A DNA stretch of 7,412 nt from UBA1738 sp045658645 (GTDB taxonomy: Bacteria > Bacillota > Clostridia > UBA1381), in NCBI GenBank assembly GCA_045658645.1, contig JAZOVJ010000058.1:1-7412 (forward strand), read 5' to 3'. The first letter of the stretch is position 1, and the number at the start of each line of letters is the position of its first letter. The position numbers and the translations under genes are program-made. Shown here piece after piece: positions 1-6,414 of this stretch. The notes under the pieces are model-generated. The model was not told the DNA's origin and did not search any database. It worked only from the letters and a program-made list of their open reading frames with translations.

Positions 1-1494
1 CTTTCGGTGTTTTGTGCAATCTTTGTGGCACTTTCCTTTTCCTATGCCTGCAACTTGCCGATGGCGGCGCTTATGTCAGGAATATTAGCCTTTATAATGT
101 CCATAGGTTCAAGCGATGCCGTTGCCTTTTTTGGTGCATTCGGTATATGTGCGGCACTTGGCTCGATGTTGTCGGTATATGGAAAGATAGGAGTGGCAAC
201 GGGATTTTTATGCGGAGTTTGCGTCTGCGCGTTATATAGCGGGAGCCTTGCGGGAGCGGGGGTTTTTGACCTTCTTACACCCATTCTTGTCTTCGCAATT
301 TTACCGGAGCATATCCATTATAAAATAAGCGGGCTTATCAACAAGCAGTTCTCATCAGAGCTTTCAGAGGAAGGGTTTTGTGAAAATAAAATTGCCACAC
401 AACTCAAAACTGTTGCCCATGCTGTGTGCGGACTGGCGGACGGCGTAACGGTGATACCTCACAGAAGTGCAGAGAACAAGGACGAAATTTTTGAAAAGGT
501 GAGAGCAAGGGTTTGCAAAGACTGTTCACTGTTCGAAACCTGCAAAAATCAGGGAAAGAACCAAAGTAAAATGGAAGAAATATGGAACACTATGGAAGAG
601 GACGGATACTGTGATCTTTCCAATATGCCTATAGGTTTCGGTCAGATTTGTCTTCGGGCGGAGCGGTTTTTAAACGAATTCGGGCACGTGTATGAGTTGT
701 ATAAGCAAAACGCCATATCATGCGGTGCGGCAAAATCCTCGAGAGATATTATGGCAAGGCAGTATAGCGAAATTTCCAATGTTATAGAGCTTCTATCAAA
801 AGAGATTGAAGCGGGCGAGACACAGGAAGACGGCGTGTGTCGGATCATTTCCCCGAAAGTGACTGTACGTACAGAACCAAAAGCAGGCAACAGCGTGTCG
901 GGCGACAGTGTGATTTATTTTGAAAGAGAGAGCAAGTTTTTCGTAATTCTTTGTGATGGAATGGGTTCAGGCGATGATGCCATGCACCAATCAAGGCTTA
1001 CCGCAAGACTTTTTGAAAAATTCCTGAAGGCAGGCTTTAACAAGGAAACAAGCCTCAGAATGATAAACTCGGCTTTGGCATTAAAGGCTGACCAGGAAAG
1101 CTTTTCTACCGTGGATATACTGGAAATTGATACAAAAACAGGTGAATGCGAGTTTTTGAAAGTCGGAAGTGCCCAAAGCTTTATTAAACGAAAAAAAGAA
1201 ATAGGAATAATATCATCAAAATCTCTGCCGGTGGGGATACTTGAAAAAATCGAGGCACAACCGATAAAGTGTACGGCGGAGCCGGGGGACATTATTGTGA
1301 TGGTGACTGATGGCGTAAGCGAAGCAGGAAGCGGGGTTTTGAAAAGCGACTGGATAAAGAAACTGTTACTTCTGGAAAAAAGAAAACCCTGGGAAGTTGC
1401 TGACCTTATAATAGAGGGTGCAAAGGCAAGAGCAAGGTTTTGTGATGATATGACCTGTTGTGTAATAAAAATTGAAAAAAGGAAAGAGGGATAA
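1..1494 (+). CDS. spoIIE: Stage II sporulation protein E (SpoIIE), 5'-truncated by the window edge
   Basis: The reading frame is open from base 1 and contains 497 codons before TAA. The true start lies upstream, and the GTG at 7 should not be taken as the start. SpoIIE is a membrane-bound PP2C-type serine phosphatase. It dephosphorylates the anti-anti-sigma factor SpoIIAA to activate sigma-F in the forespore, and it also acts at the polar septum. Numbering from the GTG: residues 1-100 are hydrophobic with about four membrane segments, the end of the usual multi-pass N-terminal region. A Cys cluster CKDCSLFETC at 170-179 is typical of the SpoIIE central region. The phosphatase domain spans about 300-490, with metal-binding acidic motifs CDGMGSGDD (316-324), STVD (367-370), VTDGV (433-437) and CDDMT (479-483). 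B. subtilis SpoIIE has about 827 residues, so roughly the first third is missing. All phosphatase motifs look intact. Family assignment is confident. Confidence 0.95.
   Translation, partial: LSVFCAIFVALSFSYACNLPMAALMSGILAFIMSIGSSDAVAFFGAFGICAALGSMLSVYGKIGVATGFLCGVCVCALYSGSLAGAGVFDLLTPILVFAILPEHIHYKISGLINKQFSSELSEEGFCENKIATQLKTVAHAVCGLADGVTVIPHRSAENKDEIFEKVRARVCKDCSLFETCKNQGKNQSKMEEIWNTMEEDGYCDLSNMPIGFGQICLRAERFLNEFGHVYELYKQNAISCGAAKSSRDIMARQYSEISNVIELLSKEIEAGETQEDGVCRIISPKVTVRTEPKAGNSVSGDSVIYFERESKFFVILCDGMGSGDDAMHQSRLTARLFEKFLKAGFNKETSLRMINSALALKADQESFSTVDILEIDTKTGECEFLKVGSAQSFIKRKKEIGIISSKSLPVGILEKIEAQPIKCTAEPGDIIVMVTDGVSEAGSGVLKSDWIKKLLLLEKRKPWEVADLIIEGAKARARFCDDMTCCVIKIEKRKEG
1483..1490 (+). 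promoter_or_regulatory. Ribosome binding site deciding a TTG start
   Basis: The purine-rich sequence AAAGAGGG overlaps the last codons of spoIIE and ends 7 nt before the TTG at 1498. It supports the TTG as a real start. The nearby ATG at 1511 is out of frame with the small gene. Confidence 0.6.
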
Positions 1495-1497
1495 GGG

Positions 1498-1704
1498 TTG
1501 GAATTTAAAAATGAAATTACGGCAAAGGTGATAGGCGAAATTTTAGCTAAGGGAATGAGCCTTTCAGATGTGGACTTATCAAAAACTGTGGACAGTGATG
1601 CGGTTTGTGCTTTGGGTAAAATAAAAACCGCACTTTCGGAGGATAAAAACCGCGAGCTGAAGCTTGCAAAGATAGAGGAAATAATAAACCAATATAATAT
1701 ATGA
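1498..1704 (+). CDS. Small conserved-looking hypothetical protein (68 aa) downstream of spoIIE
   Basis: I do not recognise this protein. The TTG start lies 3 nt after the spoIIE stop codon, preceded by AAAGAGGG at a good distance, and the TGA stop sits just before the shared terminator hairpin. It is therefore very probably the last gene of the spoIIE transcript. The 68-residue product is soluble and helix-prone, with no signal peptide or membrane segment. An N-terminal hydrophobic/charged helix (about 5-18) and a charged C-terminal helix (about 49-66, rich in Lys and Glu) flank a short middle segment. It has one Cys, at residue 37. There is no detectable zinc, nucleotide or DNA-binding motif. 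The link with spoIIE suggests but does not prove a sporulation role. It could also be a non-functional remnant, but start signal, stop and spacing argue for a real gene. Confidence 0.7.
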   Translation: MEFKNEITAKVIGEILAKGMSLSDVDLSKTVDSDAVCALGKIKTALSEDKNRELKLAKIEEIINQYNI

Positions 1705-1706
1705 AA

Positions 1707-1734
1707 AAAACCGGAAACGATTGTTTCCGGTTTT
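1707..1734. terminator. Bidirectional intrinsic terminator between convergent operons
   Basis: AAAACCGGAAAC (1707-1718) pairs perfectly with GTTTCCGGTTTT (1723-1734) around a GATT loop, a 12-bp stem. The plus strand ends in a TTTT tract. On the minus strand the seven A residues at 1704-1710 read as a T tract. The stop codon of the small plus-strand gene abuts the left side, and the stop of the aminotransferase gene (1737-1739) lies 2 nt from the right side. One hairpin therefore serves both convergent transcripts. Confidence 0.93.
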
Positions 1735-1736
1735 AA

Positions 1737-2912
1737 TTATTTTCTGTACTTTTCAACAAATCTGCCGATACGCTTTAAAGCCTCATCAATACTGTCGATT
1801 GAGTATGCATAAGAGCATCTTATAAACCCTTCACCGCTTTCGCCGAAAGCATTTCCGGGAACGACTGCAACCTTTTCTTCCATAAGAAGCTTGTTTGCAA
1901 ATTCTTCACTTGTCATACCAAGTGACTTGATGCAAGGGAATACGTAGAATGCACCAAGAGGTTCGAAGCAGGAAAGCCCCATATTGCGGAAGCCGTCAAC
2001 TATGAAGCGTCTTCTGTAGTTGTATTCGTTACGCATATTTTCAACGTCAGAATCACAGGAACGAAGCGCCTCGATTGCGGCAAACTGGCTTGTTGTCGGG
2101 CTTGACATAATTCCGTACTGGTGCAGCTTTGTCATAGCCTTTATAATTTCAGCAGGACCAAGGGCGTAACCCAGTCTCCAGCCTGTCATAGCAAAGGTTT
2201 TGGAAAAACCGTTTACGATAACTGTACGCTCGCGCATGCCGTCAATAGCTGAAAATGGTGTGTGACCCTCCTCATCATATCGAAGTTCACCGTAGATTTC
2301 GTCAGACAATACCATAATATCTGTTCCGCGAAGAACTTCTGCGATAGCCTCAAGGTCCGCCTTTGACATAACACCGCCTGTCGGGTTATTTGGGAACGGC
2401 AGAATAAGAAGCTTTGTTTTGTCTGTAATATGTGCTTTTAACTGTTCAGGAAGCAGTCTGAACCCGTCCTTTTCAAAGGTTTCAATAGGAACTGCCTTTC
2501 CGCCTGCCATCTGTGTGCAAGGCTTGTAGCAAACAAAACTCGGTTCAGGAACTAAAACCTCATCTCCGGGGTTTACGATGCAACGAACAAGAAGGTCAAT
2601 AGCCTCGCTTCCGCCCACAGTAACCAAAACCTCGCTCTTTGGGTCATATTCAATATTGTATTTACGCATATTGTAATTGCATATTTCCTGGCGAAGTTCC
2701 ATAAGACCTGCGTTTGCAGTATAGTATGTACGCCCTTTTTCAAGGGAATAGATACCTGCCTCACGTATAGCCCAAGGTGTAACGAAGTCCGGCTCGCCAA
2801 CACCAAGGGAAATGGCATCCTTCATAGTTGCGGCAACGTCAAAAAACTTTCTAATGCCGGAAGGCTGAACTTTCTGTATTTTTTCTGTAAGTATATTAGA
2901 ATAATCTATCAT
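1737..2912 (-). CDS. Class I/II pyridoxal-phosphate aminotransferase, AlaT/YugH-like
   Basis: This is a cytosolic fold-type I PLP enzyme that moves an amino group between an amino acid and a 2-oxo acid. At 391 residues it has the usual family length. Visible landmarks are VTVGGSEAI near 97-105 (cofactor phosphate region), PNNPTGG at 174-180 with the cofactor-contacting Asn176, LSDEIYGEL at 202-210 with Asp204 and Tyr207, NGFSKTFAMTGWR at 234-246 with the Schiff-base Lys238, and GFIRCSY at 362-368 with Arg365, the substrate-carboxylate arginine. The ATG overlaps the stop of the upstream Lrp-type gene as ATGA, so translation is probably coupled. A regulator/aminotransferase pair of this kind matches alaR-alaT (yugG-yugH) of B. 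subtilis, which makes alanine transamination a reasonable guess. Aspartate or aromatic substrates cannot be excluded from motifs alone. No catalytic residue is missing. Confidence 0.93.
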   Translation of the reverse strand: MIDYSNILTEKIQKVQPSGIRKFFDVAATMKDAISLGVGEPDFVTPWAIREAGIYSLEKGRTYYTANAGLMELRQEICNYNMRKYNIEYDPKSEVLVTVGGSEAIDLLVRCIVNPGDEVLVPEPSFVCYKPCTQMAGGKAVPIETFEKDGFRLLPEQLKAHITDKTKLLILPFPNNPTGGVMSKADLEAIAEVLRGTDIMVLSDEIYGELRYDEEGHTPFSAIDGMRERTVIVNGFSKTFAMTGWRLGYALGPAEIIKAMTKLHQYGIMSSPTTSQFAAIEALRSCDSDVENMRNEYNYRRRFIVDGFRNMGLSCFEPLGAFYVFPCIKSLGMTSEEFANKLLMEEKVAVVPGNAFGESGEGFIRCSYAYSIDSIDEALKRIGRFVEKYRK

Positions 2913-3394
2913 AGCGTTATTACCTGTCTTGAATCTTCCTCATCATTGTAGAAAATCAATCCGTCTTCCTTATATTTTTTAAGAACAAAGCTTGTAGCGG
3001 TTGATAAAACATTGTCCATCGGCGCAAGCTTTTGTGCAACGAAAAGTGCCACGTCTTTCATTGTCTGACCCTCTATAATAACGCAAAGGTCATAAGAGCC
3101 TGACATTAAGAACAGCGACTTAACCTGGGCGTATTTGTGGATTTTTTCTGCAATACGGTCAAAACCCTCGCCACGCTGCGGTGTGACACGTAGCTCAATG
3201 ATTGAAGTGACAAGCTCATTATCGGTCTTTTCCCAGTTAATCATAGTCTTGTAACCAACAATAATGTTATCCTTTTCAAGACCACGGATGATGTCAGCAA
3301 CCTCTTCTTCTGTTGAGCCAATCATCTGGGCAATCTGCTCGTTTGTAAGTTTTTTATCACTTTTTTTAAGAATATCAAGAATGCTTCCAACCAT
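2909..3394 (-). CDS. Lrp/AsnC-family transcriptional regulator
   Basis: This is a DNA-binding regulator of the feast/famine family, in which amino-acid effectors usually alter oligomer state and DNA binding. The 161 residues show a winged helix-turn-helix at about 1-50 (LTNEQIAQMIGSTEEEVADI is the helix-turn-helix core), a linker strand, and an AsnC/RAM effector domain at about 62-140. The RAM signature SGSYDLCVIIEG lies at 98-109. A short acidic tail ends the protein. The ATG is preceded by a strong GGAGGG site (about 3402-3408 on this strand). The gene overlaps the aminotransferase gene by 4 nt and is the first gene of that operon. The obvious role is local control of the aminotransferase in response to an amino acid. 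Autoregulation through the palindrome in the upstream region is an inference. Length and domain order are normal for the family. Confidence 0.93.
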   Translation of the reverse strand: MVGSILDILKKSDKKLTNEQIAQMIGSTEEEVADIIRGLEKDNIIVGYKTMINWEKTDNELVTSIIELRVTPQRGEGFDRIAEKIHKYAQVKSLFLMSGSYDLCVIIEGQTMKDVALFVAQKLAPMDNVLSTATSFVLKKYKEDGLIFYNDEEDSRQVITL

Positions 3395-3439
3395 AGCAAT
3401 TCCCTCCAGTTTATATCTTCAAATTATTATCCAACCTAC

Positions 3440-3468
3440 ATTATACAACATATTCTGGAAAATTTCCA
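3440..3468 (-). promoter_or_regulatory. Predicted vegetative promoter of the Lrp-aminotransferase operon
   Basis: Reading the minus strand, a perfect TATAAT (-10) lies at 3445-3440. TGGAAA (3468-3463, four of six matches to TTGACA) stands 17 bp upstream. Transcription would start near 3433, leaving a leader of about 40 nt, too short for a riboswitch. Confidence 0.65.
3456..3468. promoter_or_regulatory. Candidate operator: 13-bp palindrome over the -35 region
   Basis: TGGAAA and TTTCCA form a perfect inverted repeat around a single A. The site covers the predicted -35 element and part of the spacer of the minus-strand promoter. Lrp/AsnC proteins bind AT-rich palindromes of about this size, so this is a candidate site for autorepression. 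It is AT-rich sequence, so chance occurrence is possible. A second, weaker dyad TTTTTGAAAAA lies at 3473-3483. Confidence 0.35.
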
Positions 3469-3506
3469 TACATTTTTGAAAAATTTAAAAAAAACACCTC
3501 TATTTA

Positions 3507-3535
3507 TTGACAAAAAGGCAAAAATAGAAGATAAT
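3507..3535 (+). promoter_or_regulatory. Predicted sigma-A-type promoter of the hflX operon
   Basis: A perfect TTGACA (3507-3512) and GATAAT (3530-3535, five of six matches to TATAAT) are separated by 17 bp. Transcription would begin near 3542, about 23 nt before the hflX ATG. The short leader carries a GAGGT ribosome binding site at 3553-3557. There is no room for a riboswitch or T-box. This is the only clear promoter seen for the five genes that follow. Confidence 0.85.
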
Positions 3536-3564
3536 ATATGTAAGAAATTAACGAGGTAGACCAG

Positions 3565-4836
3565 ATGGAAATTAAATCAAACGAAGATAGACAGGAACGT
3601 GTACTTCTTGCCGGAGTTCATACCGGAAAAAAGGACGTTTTATCCGATACTACCGAAGAGTCAATGGACGAACTTGAGGAGCTTGTGAAAACTGCCGGCG
3701 GTGAGGTTTTGTGCCGTGTTATCCAGAATAAGCAGGACCTTGAGGCAGGGACTTATATGGGCGAGGGCAAGCTTGCTGAAATTAAGGAAGCAGTTGAGCT
3801 GATGGATATTGACGTGGTGGTTTTTGATGATGAACTTTCACCGATTCAGCTTCGTAATATAACGGATTTTTTAGAGGTAAGGGTAATTGACCGTACCATT
3901 TTAATACTTGATATTTTTGCTATGCGAGCAAAAAGCGGAGAGGGTAAGCTTCAGGTAGAACTTGCACAACTGAAATACCGACTGCCAAGACTTCGTGGGC
4001 TTGGCGCGCAAATGAGCCGTACAGGTGGCGGAATCGGTACAAGAGGCCCCGGCGAAACCAAACTCGAGTCGGACAGACGCCATATAAGCCGCAGAATTTC
4101 AGCTTTGGAAGAAGAAATCCGTGAGCTTGCAAAACACCGTGAGCTTTTAAGGTCAAGAAGAAAAAAGGACGGCACAATTACTGCCTGTCTTGTTGGATAC
4201 ACAAATGCGGGCAAGTCCTCTCTTTTGAACAAGCTTACCGATGCGGGAGTTCTGGCGGAAAATAAGCTTTTCGCAACGCTTGACACCACATCAAGAGGTC
4301 TGGTTCTTGGGGATAACCGTAAAATAATACTGATTGATACAGTTGGCTTTATAAGAAAGCTTCCTCACCATCTTGTTGAGGCGTTTAAATCAACCCTTGA
4401 AGAAACGGTAACGGCGGACTTCTTAATTCACGTGGTGGACGTTTCAAATCCACAGTATGAAAACCATATAACCGTGGTAAATTCGGTACTTTCAGATATT
4501 GGAGCATCGGGAAAACCTGAAATTTTGGTATATAACAAAACCGATCTTCTTGAAAAGGACACAGATATTGTTCCGGGAGAGAACAGTGTGGGTATTTCGG
4601 TTTTGAAAAATAAAGGTATTGACAAACTTTTAGAGGTTATAGGCGATGTGGCGCCCGGAAAAAAGAAGGAAATTTCAGTTCTGATACCGTATAGCGAGGG
4701 CGCTCTTGTAAGCCGTCTTCACGAAACGCAGAAAATTCTTTCAGAGGATTACACCGAAACGGGAACAAGGATACGACTTCTGGCAGATAGCAGTACCTAC
4801 AGTAATCTTAAGGAATATATAACAGAAATGAGTTGA
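3565..4836 (+). CDS. hflX: Ribosome-associated GTPase HflX
   Basis: HflX is a GTPase that binds the 50S subunit and splits stalled 70S ribosomes during stress such as heat. The 423-residue protein has the usual layout. An N-terminal HflX domain (about 10-200) ends in the glycine-rich segment GGGIGTRGPGETKLESDRR (154-172) and a charged helical linker. The G domain (about 204-365) carries G1 GYTNAGKS (211-218), the TLDTTSR switch I segment (238-244), G3 DTVGF (258-262) followed by the HflX-typical RKLPHHLVEAFKSTLEE, and G4 NKTD (324-327). The G5 region reads SVLKNKG (345-351) instead of the common SA-x-x-x-G, a mild deviation. A C-terminal domain covers about 368-423. The start is the ATG with GAGGT 7 nt upstream. 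It is the first gene of the operon, and its stop overlaps the start of the YigZ-family gene. Confidence 0.96.
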   Translation: MEIKSNEDRQERVLLAGVHTGKKDVLSDTTEESMDELEELVKTAGGEVLCRVIQNKQDLEAGTYMGEGKLAEIKEAVELMDIDVVVFDDELSPIQLRNITDFLEVRVIDRTILILDIFAMRAKSGEGKLQVELAQLKYRLPRLRGLGAQMSRTGGGIGTRGPGETKLESDRRHISRRISALEEEIRELAKHRELLRSRRKKDGTITACLVGYTNAGKSSLLNKLTDAGVLAENKLFATLDTTSRGLVLGDNRKIILIDTVGFIRKLPHHLVEAFKSTLEETVTADFLIHVVDVSNPQYENHITVVNSVLSDIGASGKPEILVYNKTDLLEKDTDIVPGENSVGISVLKNKGIDKLLEVIGDVAPGKKKEISVLIPYSEGALVSRLHETQKILSEDYTETGTRIRLLADSSTYSNLKEYITEMS

Positions 4837-5471
4837 TAGATATTTCTACAAAAGAATGTTATAAGACAGTCAAAGCAGATGGCGAAGCGCTTATTATTGA
4901 AAAAAAATCGAAATTTATCGCTACGGTAAAGCCGGTGCTGTCGGATGAAGAGGCGCAGGCATTTTTGGCTGAAATGCGCTCAAAATACAGCGATGCAACA
5001 CATAACGTTTATGCTTATGTAATAGACGAAAACAATATTTTCAGGTATTCGGATGACGGTGAGCCGGGCGGAACGGCGGGTATGCCGGTTCTTGACACCA
5101 TCCGTAAAGAAGGGCTTGTGGACGTGGCAGTTGTGGTGACAAGATACTTCGGCGGAACGCTTCTTGGTACAGGCGGACTTGTTCACGCATACGGAGCGGC
5201 GTGCAGAGAAGGGCTTTTAGCGGCAGGAATTATAACACGTATTCTGTGCGATATAGTAGCCGTCAAGGTAGACTATACAACTGTCGGGAAAATGCAGTAT
5301 ATGATTTCGGAGGGTGGATACATTCTTGAAGATACTGTTTATGACAATGAGGTGACGTTCAGGGTTTGCCTTAAAAAAGAACAGGTGGAAAAGTTTATTG
5401 CCGATGTAACAGAGCTTACCTGCGGCAGAGCTATAATAAAAAAGGAAGAGAAAAAATATATAGATATATGA
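4833..5471 (+). CDS. YigZ/IMPACT family protein
   Basis: This is a member of the UPF0029/IMPACT family. Eukaryotic relatives (IMPACT, Yih1) dampen GCN2 signalling through GCN1. The bacterial role is not settled, and nucleic-acid or ribosome binding has been discussed. The 212-residue length is normal. The N-terminal domain (about 19-128) shows KKSKFIATVKPV (24-35), ATHNVYAYV (55-63), YSDDGEPGGTAGMPVL (72-87) and the signature VTRYFGGTLLGTGGLVHAYG (102-121). A DUF1949-type C-terminal domain spans about 140-197. The only usable start is the TTG at 4833: an in-frame stop lies at 4809-4811, and no ATG or GTG occurs between it and the conserved N-terminus. That TTG overlaps the hflX stop as TTGA and has only a weak, distant AAGGAAT, so translation probably depends on coupling to hflX. 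Confidence 0.93.
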   Translation: MIDISTKECYKTVKADGEALIIEKKSKFIATVKPVLSDEEAQAFLAEMRSKYSDATHNVYAYVIDENNIFRYSDDGEPGGTAGMPVLDTIRKEGLVDVAVVVTRYFGGTLLGTGGLVHAYGAACREGLLAAGIITRILCDIVAVKVDYTTVGKMQYMISEGGYILEDTVYDNEVTFRVCLKKEQVEKFIADVTELTCGRAIIKKEEKKYIDI

Positions 5472-5487
5472 TGGGAGGCTGGGCTAA

Positions 5488-6087
5488 ATGAAGAAAATTT
5501 TATCATTGCTGATGGTGGCAAGCTTGTTGCTTATATCAGGTTGTAACAAGGTGGCAGACCTTTTAGTTCCGGAGGAAGACGAAGGCGAGGCTGTGGTAAC
5601 ACAAACTGCAGAGCCGACAGAAACTCAGGCGCCGGAAGAAGAACCGCAGACAAAAATCCCGCTTAGCCAGATGATTCAGATGACTAATGACTGGGAGCTT
5701 TTGGGTGATTACAGTTACCAGATTACTAAAAAAGGTAAAAAGGACAGAATAGTTCTCGGAACATCTGCAGAGTCTAAAAACGGAGAGATGATGTGGGACG
5801 ATTCGCAATACTGGACAGTGGCTGTAATTTCTGAAGACGGAGCATATAATCTTTTCTCCGAAAGAATGCAGGGCCGTGTGTATATGGAAGTTAACGAGGG
5901 ATTTGTAAAGGGTATCGTAACTCCGGTTATAACCCTATACATTTTCAGCGGAAATGACAGAGAGATAAGAAACTACATTTTTGACGGCGAATGCTTTGTT
6001 GAAAGCCAGGAATACACAACTAAGAACTTCTCAACCGGCGGAATAAACAACAGATATTCGTCCATTCAGGAATACAGACCGATGTAA
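5488..6087 (+). CDS. Predicted lipoprotein of unknown function
   Basis: I do not recognise a named family. The 199-residue product starts with a short basic stretch (MKK), a hydrophobic core and the lipobox LISGC. Cys19 is the predicted lipidated residue, so the mature protein should be anchored on the outer face of the membrane. Residues 28-56 form an acidic, Thr/Pro/Gln/Glu-rich linker that probably lifts the domain away from the bilayer. The rest (about 57-199) is rich in predicted beta strands, has Trp and Tyr residues, and only one Cys (169). The segment KGKKDRIVLGTSAE (82-95) followed by WDDSQYW (103-109) recalls secreted Firmicutes lipoproteins with 'DGKxDxIxL' strands, but this is a weak resemblance. 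A GGGAGG site (5473-5478) sits 9 nt before the ATG. It lies between the YigZ-family gene and trxA in one operon. Confidence 0.85.
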   Translation: MKKILSLLMVASLLLISGCNKVADLLVPEEDEGEAVVTQTAEPTETQAPEEEPQTKIPLSQMIQMTNDWELLGDYSYQITKKGKKDRIVLGTSAESKNGEMMWDDSQYWTVAVISEDGAYNLFSERMQGRVYMEVNEGFVKGIVTPVITLYIFSGNDREIRNYIFDGECFVESQEYTTKNFSTGGINNRYSSIQEYRPM

Positions 6088-6099
6088 AGGAGGCAGGTT

Positions 6100-6414
6100 A
6101 TGGTTAAGGAACTGACAAAAGCAAATTTTAGTGAAACAATATTGACAAACAAGCTTGTGCTTGTGGATTTCTGGGCAAGCTGGTGCGGACCATGCCGCAT
6201 GGTATCGCCTGTAATCGACCAGATAGCAGGGGAGTATGACGGTAAAATTCTTGTAGGCAAGGTGAACGTGGATGATGAGGGTGCTTTGGCTGCTGAATAT
6301 GCGGTTGTTTCAATCCCGACAGTTATCCTGTTCAAAGACGGAAAGCCGGTGGAAAAGCTTGTGGGCGCACATTCTTTAGACGATTATGCAGATATGATTG
6401 ATAGGGTTTTATGA
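6100..6414 (+). CDS. trxA: Thioredoxin
   Basis: This is a cytosolic dithiol-disulfide oxidoreductase, recycled by thioredoxin reductase, that reduces protein disulfides. At 104 residues it is a complete single-domain thioredoxin. The active site FWASWCGPCRM places WCGPC at 28-32 (Cys29 and Cys32). The cis-proline motif SIPT is at 71-74 (Pro73), followed by the strand VILFKDGK and the C-terminal helix. The buried Asp of classical thioredoxins corresponds to Asp23 in LVDFWA. No signal peptide is present. A near-perfect Shine-Dalgarno AAAGGAGG (6086-6093) lies 6 nt before the ATG and overlaps the stop of the lipoprotein gene, so good translation is expected. The TGA overlaps the ATG of queG. No thioredoxin reductase gene is in the window. 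Confidence 0.97.
   Translation: MVKELTKANFSETILTNKLVLVDFWASWCGPCRMVSPVIDQIAGEYDGKILVGKVNVDDEGALAAEYAVVSIPTVILFKDGKPVEKLVGAHSLDDYADMIDRVL

Noticed and set aside
7..9. GTG at the left edge as the start of spoIIE
   Set aside because: The frame is open to base 1, the protein begins inside a hydrophobic membrane region, and about a third of SpoIIE would be missing.
915..1292. Long minus-strand open frame (125 codons) opposite spoIIE
   Set aside because: It lies wholly opposite the SpoIIE phosphatase domain, has no family motif and no ribosome binding site context, and reads as a shadow of the real gene.
3395..3564. Riboswitch or T-box in the divergent intergenic region
   Set aside because: Predicted leaders are only about 23 nt (hflX) and 40 nt (regulator), and no T-box motif or terminator hairpin is present.
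3951..4289. Minus-strand open frame (112 codons) opposite hflX
   Set aside because: It is antisense to the conserved glycine-rich and G1 segments of HflX and its Ser/Pro/Leu-rich product looks like a complement artefact.
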